Source of the DNA: Sweltsa coloradensis
Taxonomy: Eukaryota > Arthropoda > Insecta > Plecoptera > Chloroperlidae
DNA: 64,000 nucleotides
Assembly: GCA_024449915.1 (NCBI GenBank)
Contig: JAMZAV010000313.1
Coordinates: 310,001-374,000 of the forward strand
Direction of reading: 5' to 3'
A program made the position numbers and the translations under genes. This document shows, in pieces, positions 57,888-64,000 of this stretch. The notes beneath the pieces were generated by a model. That model did not search any database. It had not been told where the DNA came from and worked only from the letters and a program-made list of their open reading frames with translations. How positions within the stretch are numbered: position 1 is the stretch's first letter; every line of letters starts with the position of its first letter.

Positions 57888-58172
57888 TTATTTTTTATTT
57901 ATGGCATTTTCCATTGACCGCAATAGTGTGTACCGAATTGCCACTTGTCTTTCCATTTGTTCAGTTTTGTAATGATATTCATAGAGGTCGACATTCGACA
58001 ACAATGACATCGCTACACTTGCCAAGAGCATGCCAATGGAAAACGGCAAAACGCCATTAATGTCGCGGCCGTCCGGATAACATATCAGTTTAAAACCGTT
58101 ATTTTGGTACGTTCCGTGGGCAATTGGTACTTTAGGACGTACGTATCCCAAAGCTCTGTTTGGACCTCTAGT
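57888..58172 (-). CDS. Unrecognised small membrane-protein-like ORF, probably a terminal exon
   Basis: The minus frame is open from 58,172 (after an in-frame TAG at 58,173-58,175) to TAA at 57,888. It contains GYVRPKVPIAHGTYQNNGFK, a hydrophobic GVLPFSIGMLLASVAMSLL segment that could span a membrane, and a charged tail with EQMERQVAIRYTLLRSMENA. Base composition and amino-acid mix look like real coding sequence. No ATG precedes the conserved-looking part, so it is either spliced in (AG dinucleotides at 58,166-58,175 could be acceptors, though the tract is weak), starts at an internal Met, or is a 5'-truncated relic. It lies about 475 bp beyond the USO1 stop, on the same strand. I do not recognise the family. 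Confidence 0.4.
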   Translation of the reverse strand, partial: TRGPNRALGYVRPKVPIAHGTYQNNGFKLICYPDGRDINGVLPFSIGMLLASVAMSLLSNVDLYEYHYKTEQMERQVAIRYTLLRSMENAINKK

Positions 58173-58647
58173 CTACTAGCGTAGTTGCACTCAATCAACA
58201 ATGTGTGATGCCACTAGTAGGCGGCAGTAACGCTGCGAGTGGCTGGGTGCAAGTTAGCAGACTATAGGCTGGTCTGACTGAGAATCCTGGGATTTGCTAA
58301 AAGTAGTTTGAAAGCCTCACAAACATCACAACATCACATAAATTAAATCCCAAATGGGGATTTATGGTCTCCTTGTTATAAAAAAGCAATAGATGACTGG
58401 AAACATTTCTTATAACGTTTCATAGTTACATGTCGGCTACCCTAGCAGTTAGGAAATGTGCTAAAAATTGAAACATGTACAATGTAGCCAACATCCAAGT
58501 AAAGTTATACCATGAAGCTAATCTTACAACTTATTTGTTCTAGTCTCTCTCGACCGAGCAAATGAAAGTAAATCACCAACACTGAACCGCAAATAAATAT
58601 AACCGCTATAGTACACTATGTACATTGCTGTAAGTTACTTAGGTATG

Positions 58648-58731
58648 TTAGTCACTATGCTGCGAGTTGCGTAATTGATGCTCAAAATCCTCCTCTTCAC
58701 CAGAAAGTAAGTCTTCGTCGTCATCATCCAG
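58648..58731 (-). CDS. USO1: USO1/p115 last coding exon (acidic C-terminus)
   Basis: After a TTTTCTTTACAG acceptor (58,732 side) the minus strand encodes 27 residues, LDDDDEDLLSGEEEDFEHQL then RNSQHSD, and TAA at 58,648-58,650. General vesicular transport factor p115 (Uso1 in yeast) ends in just such an acidic tail, after its coiled coil. The exon joins in phase 0 to the exon at 62,169-62,366. p115 is a peripheral Golgi/ER-Golgi tether that binds Rab1, GM130/giantin and SNAREs; in vertebrates the acidic tail binds GM130 and giantin. The tail identity rests mainly on its linkage to the upstream exon. Confidence 0.75.
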   Translation of the reverse strand: MDDDDEDLLSGEEEDFEHQLRNSQHSD

Positions 58732-59164
58732 CTGTAAAGAAAATATTTTTAAGTATCTTTGGCCTAGAAGAAGCGGATGAGAATGGACCAACCTGGCAAG
58801 AAGTGGAGATGGCATTAAAAAGGATGAAGAATGGGAAGACTGCAGAGTCGACAAACTGGTGTTGGAAATGATCAAAGCTGGGGGCCCAGTTGTTATGCAT
58901 TGGCTATACAGAGTGATCAGCAGAGTGGTATGGAAAGAAAAGAAGGTGCCGAGAGATTAAGAGAAAGGAGTGATTGTACGAATATACAAGAAAGGAGATA
59001 GAAAAAAGTGTGGCAACTATAGAGGCATAACATTATTATGCTTACACAAAGATGTACAAAAGGATTATAGACAGAAGGATGAGGGTAGAAGTGGACCATA
59101 TGCTGAAGCTGAATGAAGAACAATATGGGTTTAGTAGATGGGGAAGATCGACTATACTGTGATT

Positions 59165-59674
59165 CAGATAAGGTGGCGGTCGCCGAGGGATCGCAGCACT
59201 GTCGTCCACGCACTATGGCCACAAGATCGGCAAAAAGTAAATAAAATAACGGTCTCTAAAACTGCTTTCGGAGAAAAACACGACTATTTTAAAGCCAAGC
59301 CTTGCCCAATATATCCTAAAAATAAAGTATTTATGAAGTGTACGAATAAAATCAAGACATTTTGATGCTCCTAAACATTGACATCACATCTGGCGAGGTT
59401 GGCATTATAAACAGCTGGAACTTTGGACACAGCATAACCAACAAGGCAAAAAACACTTTCGTAATCGTGATTACTTAAAATCATTATTTCGCTAAAATAC
59501 TGACTCTGTGGGACGAATTACTTTATTCACAGCTTATAAAATGTTGATTTATGTGATAAAATATCACGATAACATGACCAAATACGGTAGGCCCTACCTA
59601 ATGCCAGTTGTGTGTAAATTGTCAACGTTGGCGTCCGTGCTCTCGCTTGACCTTGACGGCCGCCAGCTTATCTG
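59165..59674. mobile_element. ~510-bp TIR element inserted in the LINE
   Basis: CAGATAAGGTGGCGGTCGCC at the left and GACGGCCGCCAGCTTATCTG at the right are imperfect inverted repeats. They interrupt the reverse transcriptase between the GRST region and the MVFLDIEKAYDSV motif. About 30 bp after the right end are unassigned. No coding content. Confidence 0.6.
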
Positions 59675-60356
59675 GTTCAACCTATATAGACTCGATATTT
59701 GTACTTTGACAAGCTATGGGAAAGAGTTGAGAAGTGGGTAGAAAAATGAGTATGGTCTTCCTAGACATAGAAAAGGCATATGATAGTGTGCCAAGGAATG
59801 TAGTGTGGGAAATCTTGGAAAGAAAAGGAGTGGACAAAGGACTGATAGACTGGCTTAGAAGTATGTACATCTACATAGTATATGAAAGCTATGTAAAAAC
59901 ACAGTTTGGGCTGACAGGGTAGTTCCAAATAAATAACACAAGGGCTGAGGCAGGGAATTGTGCTTTCACCACTGCTATTTATTATAGTGATGGATAACAT
60001 CCACAACAAGGTGAAGATGGAGGAAACGGGGGATATGCTGTTTGCCGATGATTTCGTGGCATGGTCAGAGTATGAGGAGGTACCGTACTCCAGAGATACA
60101 CAGACCTCTGGAAGAGGCATATTGAAGAGGCCAGCATGAAGATAAGCATGATCAAGAGCAAGGTTGTTACTATTCCAGGAAAAGGAGACGTAAGGAACTA
60201 TCTAACATGCAGAGATCAAGATTGGAGAAGAAATCCTGGAGTTGGAGGAGAGTTTTGGCTACATAGGAAGTGAAATAATGGCAAGTGGGAAGATAAAAAA
60301 GGAAATAACAAAACCTGGACTATGGTCCTATGAGTGATAGAGAAGAAAGCCAAATA

Positions 60357-60607
60357 CTAGGGTTGGAACTTGACATCAATTATTCAATTCAACATCGATT
60401 TGCCATCTTTAACCAAAAACATAAGGTAAATCGCTTTTGAAACCATGCAAAAATAAAAACACAGTATTTTACTTTTTGCATCATTACATTACTTATTATT
60501 ACATTAAAAAAGGTTCAAAGAATTTTAATGTTGATATTTTTTTCCGATGTGATGTTGAAATTATTAGTTTGACATCATTACGAATCTATAATCGAATCCC
60601 TACTCTA
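60357..60607. mobile_element. 251-bp hAT-like MITE inserted in the LINE
   Basis: The ends CTAGGGTTGGAAC and GAATCCCTACTCTA are imperfect inverted repeats. The flanks GCCAAATA (60,349-60,356) and ACCAAATA (60,607-60,614) form a 7-8-bp target duplication. Excising it joins the LINE frames on both sides. Confidence 0.6.
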
Positions 60608-61035
60608 CCAAATATATGTGGTGGAGATGAGATTCCAGAGGAGCATGGTGGGCAAGACAGAATTTAAAATTTACGAACATAAAAGAGATTCTTGGGCTGG
60701 AGAAGTTAGGGGATGGTTTGGGCATTTGAACCGAATGACGGAAGAGAGGATGCCCAGGAGAATGTATGAGAAAAGGATTGAAGGAAGAAGAAGACGGGGG
60801 GAACCAAGGAAGAGATGGAAGAAGACCATAGCAAAAGACTTAGAGACTAGAGGAGAGAGCTGGGAGCATGTAGAAGAGGCACGATTGTGAGAGCATGGAG
60901 TTATAAATAGTACTGGCGACTCCATGGTGAGAGGATAGAAAGAAGTGGAAAAATTTGGTTGCAAAACCTAAGCTGACCCTGCCAGTAGTAGGGAACAGCG
61001 ATGGATAATGATGAGGATAAGAAATTACAAAATCC

Positions 61036-61100
61036 AACTCTATCCAGACTTGAATCCAGGTCTCCCAATTGCTGAGCGGGCACTTAACTCCAGTAGGCAG
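61036..61100 (-). repeat. tRNA-like relic
   Basis: On the minus strand GAGTTAAGTGCCCGCTCAGC, an anticodon-like AATTGGGAG and CCTGGATTCAAGTCTGG (B-box-like) occur at tRNA spacing. It directly follows the LINE 3' end. Confidence 0.3.
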
Positions 61101-61131
61101 TAACCAAATCGTGAAAAACATTCATAATGAC

Positions 61132-62083
61132 TAGGGATGTGCGGGTAGTGGTTTTTGAACTCGGGTCGGGCTCGGGTCGGGTAATTGAAAGTACCCTCGG
61201 GCTCGGGTAATTGAAGTACCCTCGGGCTCGGGTCGGGCTCGGGTAGTGAAATTTTTTTTTATTTGTGAATTCATAAAAAAAAAAAATACAAAACAGTTTT
61301 GCATTGGTTGCAGGTAGCCACTCTGGGCTGTATTGACACGAAGAACATTCAAATCGGCGTCTTATGAACTTTTGCTTGAGTATGCCTAGGCCTAGGCCTA
61401 GTACAGTGAAACCCCACTATTATCGTTTTCCTGCATCAATCGTTCGTTATTCTCGGAAATAATATCGTAACGATCGTTTTCTAATATTTCCGATACGAAA
61501 ATCCCAAGAAAAACCGATGCGATCGCGTATTTTTCTCTTCCGGCCGACGAAATCATCATCATGCGTTTGTACCAGCCATGCATCTGACGAAATCGCGCGT
61601 TTGCACCAGCCTTTCGGTCTGACTCCGCCCAACGCTCTGCTGCGCGCAACGATGCGCACTAGATCGAACTTGTTCTAGGCCTGCCGCCTAGGCATTAGAC
61701 GATGTTTATTAGCGTTGTTTCTTTTTCACCATTCGCCTACGTACGTAATATTCAACTTGTTTTATGCCGTCATTAGCGTTGAATAACCAGAAGACGAGTA
61801 ATGACGGTCAGTAGGGCCTATTACTTTAGCGGGGACAGCGCCAGAAGAGCCAAGGACACAGCATCATAGCATAGCCGCGCCCACGTCGTAGCGATTGGTC
61901 CGCTCCGACGTCAGCTGTTCGTTTGGCGTCTGAGCGGGAGGTTTAAAAGGAGCAGATTGGCGTGTTTCTTTATTACTTCTACCCGACCCGACTTTTTCGG
62001 GTAGGAATTGACGGCCCGACCCGAGGTCGGGTAATTTTACCTACCCGAAAATTACCCGTTTTTCGGGTACCCGCACATCCCTA
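61132..62083. mobile_element. hAT-type element with perfect 8-bp TSD ATAATGAC
   Basis: TIRs TAGGGATGTGCGGGTA and TACCCGCACATCCCTA are exact 16-mers. ATAATGAC flanks both sides (61,124-61,131 and 62,084-62,091). Subterminal zones repeat GCTCGGGTCGGG (left) and CCGACCCGA (right) many times, as in hAT transposase-binding regions. The middle (61,420-61,960) is CpG-rich with open frames but no recognised transposase. Perfect TSD and TIRs suggest a recent insertion. Confidence 0.85.
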
Positions 62084-62168
62084 ATAATGACATATTTTTT
62101 TAAAAATAAAACCCATATTAAAACTTACTAGTTAAAATAGCAAACACCATGAATAGTACTCGACTTAC

Positions 62169-62366
62169 TTTTTCACCAAGAGAACGCAACCTCGCCTTGA
62201 ATTCGTTCAGTTTTGAATCCTGGTCAGTGAGCAGTTCCAAAAGGTCTTCCTGGTCCTTCCTGACTCTCTCGAGTTCGTTGACGGTTTCTTCTAGCTCGCT
62301 TATTCTACTTTGAGCCACATCAAGTCGTAGCCGCGCGTCTAGTAACTCCGTGCTCAGTCGAATCTC
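62169..62366 (-). CDS. USO1: USO1/p115 coiled-coil exon
   Basis: This 198-bp phase-0 exon has acceptor TTATTGTTTACAG and donor GTAAGT. It encodes 66 residues of heptad-rich coiled coil: EIRLSTELLDARLRLDVAQS, then RISELEETVNELERVRK, then DQEDLLELLTDQDSKLNEF, ending SLGEK. The QEDLLxLLxDQDxKxxxxKxxLxxLG stretch is the recognisable signature near the C-terminus of p115, just before the acidic tail. This motif is the main basis for naming the gene. Upstream is the exon 63,033-63,119; downstream is the acidic-tail exon after a 3.4-kb intron. Confidence 0.85.
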
Positions 62367-63032
62367 CTGTAAACAATAATTATAAAGGTCGATAAAACAA
62401 TCATGCCTAGACTCCTACGACTTCCCGTGTGTTGTCAACTAACATAGGACCAGCTGAATCTTGAAAGAAAACATATACTGTAATAATCTACAAAAACGAA
62501 AATCGCGTAATGTTTTAGAATACCGGCTTCAACATTTTCTATTTGTCAGCGACGTAAACACGTACATCATCTGCTCAGTCGCAATCAAAGATGGCAGTAT
62601 ATAACCCGTCAGTTGTCGCGGCCTACAGATAGCTCCGCCAACCCACGCTGCACGAGTGGTAGCCACTCAACGTTAGATGGCTAGATGGCTCCGCCCACGC
62701 GCTCTTGCTGTCAACTCAGTACGATTGTGTAGCTCTCTGCTCATACTTTGAAAAGCTTCACTGTGCTTACGATAAAACCGAATGTCCGAAATAATATGTT
62801 TAAAACTATTTTTAACAAACTTGCATTTTTTTAAATTTTTTATGGATTTTGGATTTGGTAGTTATGGTTAATTTGAATTTGTATTTTTTGAAATGGCATT
62901 GGAGGGTCCCCTCGACTTCGAATTATCGAGGAACTACTGGATATGTAAATTGATGTATAACAACCATCTTATAAATACAATACTACAAACAATAATCAAT
63001 TATGTAGATAATCGTAAGCATGCATACCATAC
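62367..63032 (-). other. USO1: USO1 intron
   Basis: A 666-bp phase-0 intron (donor GTATGG, acceptor TTTACAG). It includes a CpG-containing patch at 62,560-62,740 with repeated GCTCCGCC motifs but no clear transposon ends. Confidence 0.6.
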
Positions 63033-63119
63033 CTCATCAGTTCTGTTAGTTGTGTTTTGTGCCTCGACACCATGCTCTGTTGGTTTTGTAGTGATCGTCA
63101 GGGCTTTAATCTGTGCTTC
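63033..63119 (-). CDS. USO1: USO1/p115 exon (coiled-coil region)
   Basis: An 87-bp phase-0 exon between acceptor TTTTATGTTAACAG and donor GAG|GTATGG. It encodes 29 residues: EAQIKALTITTKPTEHGVEA then QNTTNRTDE. It is polar and weakly heptad-like, consistent with a linker within the p115 coiled-coil region. By itself it is not diagnostic; the call depends on strand, phase and adjacency to the next exon. Further exons must lie right of the window. Confidence 0.65.
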
Positions 63120-63342
63120 CTGTTAACATAAAAATATTGATAAGTAGCTATTAGTTTTATAAAAATAAAGCTTGGAGAAGGCACTTATCACTACATATTT
63201 ACCCTATCTGGCTCATGTTTTTTTAATTAAAAACAGAAAACAATGTGACTTCCAAACAAATAAAGATCATGCATTTAAGCATCATACCTAACACTTCTGA
63301 GATTTTTTACAATTAGGAAAAGGCCAATCGGCTAGTTTAGTA

Positions 63343-63567
63343 TGATTGGAGAAGGGTTGACAGGTTGGGAAAGCATAGAGAACATAAAGAACATAAAACC
63401 AGCCTGAAGGGCTGGGGGCGACAAAACTTTTCACCTGCCGATGACAACTGCAGCTAATTTAAAGTTGTTTGTTACCTTAATCCACGACGCGTTTCGTCCT
63501 TCTGGGACTCATCAGGCTAACTATATGCAAACAAAACTCACAACACATAACCAAACCTGTGGTAGGG
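63343..63567 (-). mobile_element. Hammerhead-bearing repeat, antisense copy
   Basis: On the minus strand, from 63,567: CCTACCACAGGTTTGGTTAT, TGTTGTGAGTTTTGTTTGC, then the ribozyme core (63,476-63,515). The body continues with GTAACAAACAACTTTAAATT, a hairpin CCAGCCCTTCAGGCTGG, and CAACCTGTCAACCCTTCTCC. The same body is at 56,404-56,545. The repeat encodes no protein and looks like a non-autonomous retroelement of the retrozyme or Penelope-associated kind. Confidence 0.65.
63476..63515 (-). ncRNA. Hammerhead ribozyme core, stem I damaged
   Basis: On the minus strand: CTGATGA, stem II GTCC/GGAC with CAGAA loop, GAAA, ACGCGT, C and GTGGATTAAGG. Conserved core bases match the 63,954-64,000 copy. 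The strand before CTGATGA is GTTAGC instead of ATCCGC because about 24 bp are missing, so stem I keeps only about two pairs. Probably inactive as drawn. Confidence 0.7.
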
Positions 63568-63713
63568 CCATGCAAGAAGTAAATTCTGCATGCATGTTGT
63601 CATCATCAGCAAGGTTACTTCACACACCATTCATACTAGGGCACAGAGTCAGCACAGACAGTAAGGGGGCTTCCCTCCCAACTCTGGTGCTCGGGAGACA
63701 AAAAATCCATGAC

Positions 63714-63792
63714 TTACCCTGGATTCGAACCAGGACCCTTGGCAACAAGAGAAAAGCTGCCTCTCCTGCTGTTGCTGGGCAAGGGTGCCTCT
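63714..63792 (-). repeat. tRNA-like sequence between the two ribozyme repeats
   Basis: The minus strand has CCTGGTTCGAATCCAGG, a well-paired T-arm with perfect B-box. Upstream are GCTTTTCTCTTGTTGCCAAG and a CCCTTGCCCAGCAAC segment. The A-box is weak, so it is a relic or a SINE head. Confidence 0.4.
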
Positions 63793-63886
63793 TCATTCAT
63801 TCTTCGAGAAAAGGTTAGAGATAGTAAAGGTGGAAAGTCACAACACAGCACAACCAGTGAGGGGGCTTCCCTCCCTCCTACGGTCC

Positions 63887-64000
63887 TACCACAGGTTTGG
63901 TTATGTGTTGTGAGTTTTGTTTGCATGTAGTTAGCTGATTTTTAGTGGCCACCATCCGCCTGATGAGTCCCAGAAGGACGAAACGCGTCGTGGATTAAGG
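63887..64000 (+). mobile_element. Hammerhead-bearing repeat, sense copy (runs off right edge)
   Basis: CCTACCACAGGTTTGGTTAT and TGTTGTGAGTTTTGTTTGC lead into the ribozyme, the same order as the antisense copy at 63,567-63,476. The two copies face each other across about 320 bp. The window ends just after GGATTAAGG, where the body would begin. Confidence 0.65.
63954..64000 (+). ncRNA. Type I hammerhead ribozyme
   Basis: ATCCGC (63,954-63,959) pairs with GTGGAT (63,990-63,995) as a 6-bp stem I. CTGATGA (63,960-63,966) is the invariant core. GTCC (63,967-63,970) pairs with GGAC (63,976-63,979) around CAGAA as stem II. GAAA (63,980-63,983) completes the core. The closing element ACGCGT (63,983-63,988) is followed by the cleavage-site C at 63,989. 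The stem III sequence ACGCGU is its own complement; with only two intramolecular pairs it is expected to work through a double-hammerhead dimer. Such short-stem-III hammerheads are known from newt satellites, schistosomes, Penelope-like elements and animal retrozymes. Confidence 0.88.

Larger units (their letters stand above)
58755..61020 (+). mobile_element. Degenerate RTE/Proto2-like LINE, 5' truncated
   Basis: Fragments of one reverse transcriptase appear in order across several frames: WQEVEMALKRMKNGKTA; IYKKGDRKKCGNYRGITLL; EEQYGFSRWGRST; MVFLDIEKAYDSVPRNVVWE; GIVLSPLLFIIVMDNI; and DMLFADDFVAWSE (the FADD catalytic box). A C-terminal FGHLNRMTEERMPRRM ... EGRRRRGEPRKRW segment follows, typical of RTE/Proto2-type elements. 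Many frameshifts and stops show it is dead. The 3' end has GATGGATAATGATGAGGAT repeats. Insertions lie at 59,165-59,674 and 60,357-60,607. Confidence 0.85.
58732..62168 (-). other. USO1: USO1 last intron, filled with transposons
   Basis: A 3.4-kb phase-0 intron with donor GTAAGT (62,163-62,168) and acceptor TTTACAG (58,732 side). It contains an antisense RTE/Proto2-like LINE with two nested insertions, a tRNA-like relic and a hAT element. The LINE begins only about 20-30 bp from the acceptor. Confidence 0.7.

Overview
This window is AT-rich animal nuclear DNA. It has spliced genes with GT-AG introns, phase-0 exons of a Golgi tethering factor, tRNA-derived SINEs, hAT, piggyBac and PIF-like DNA transposons, Helitron-like elements and hammerhead-ribozyme repeats. 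Nothing looks bacterial. The repeat make-up and the frequent palindrome TAGGCCTA suggest a (probably marine) invertebrate, but the sequence does not fix the phylum. Genes occupy little of the window; most of what can be explained is transposon sequence.

Layout. 1-280 (minus) is the first coding exon of an F-box protein that runs off the left edge. 281-16,900 is mostly unique AT-rich DNA with three Helitron-like elements (609-1408, 11,888-12,432, 14,284-15,027), a 0.6-kb foldback (10,537-11,158), CAA and GTC microsatellites and two GC-richer blocks. 16,900-18,871 (plus) has three candidate exons with good splice signals, possibly the 5' end of an unrecognised gene. 19,100-26,000 is a nest of transposons: a Helitron-like element, tRNA-derived SINEs, two hAT-type elements with 8-bp target duplications, and a ~108-bp minisatellite carrying a tRNA-like B-box. 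26,136-28,046 is a 1.9-kb foldback. 28,050-37,170 is quieter, with small palindromic MITEs and a pyrimidine-rich degenerate array. 37,174-40,042 holds two Helitron-like copies, one split by a hAT element with a BED-finger-like remnant and the other entered at its TTAA start by a piggyBac-type element. 43,803-47,964 is a three-layer nest: an outer TIR element, a 3.1-kb foldback, and a Helitron-like element with a 176-bp tandem array. 48,366-50,707 is a PIF/Harbinger-like element containing two further elements. 51,868-54,266 has an antisense SINE, a TAA-flanked MITE, a LINE 3' fragment and another Helitron-like copy.

57,888-63,119 (minus) is the gene-bearing right end. The last three coding exons of USO1/p115 (63,033-63,119, 62,169-62,366, 58,648-58,731) encode coiled coil and then the acidic C-terminus. 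The last intron is packed with a degenerate RTE/Proto2-like LINE, itself interrupted twice, and a hAT element with a perfect 8-bp duplication. An unrecognised small membrane-protein-like ORF lies just downstream (57,888-58,172). At the extreme right (63,476-64,000) two copies of a repeat face each other, and each carries a type I hammerhead ribozyme core. The 63,954-64,000 copy has every conserved core base, a 6-bp stem I and a self-complementary ACGCGU stem III of the sort that works as a dimer. This is the most interesting signal here.

Most features were read by eye from motif, terminal-repeat and target-duplication evidence. Family names for transposons are inferences from termini, not database matches.
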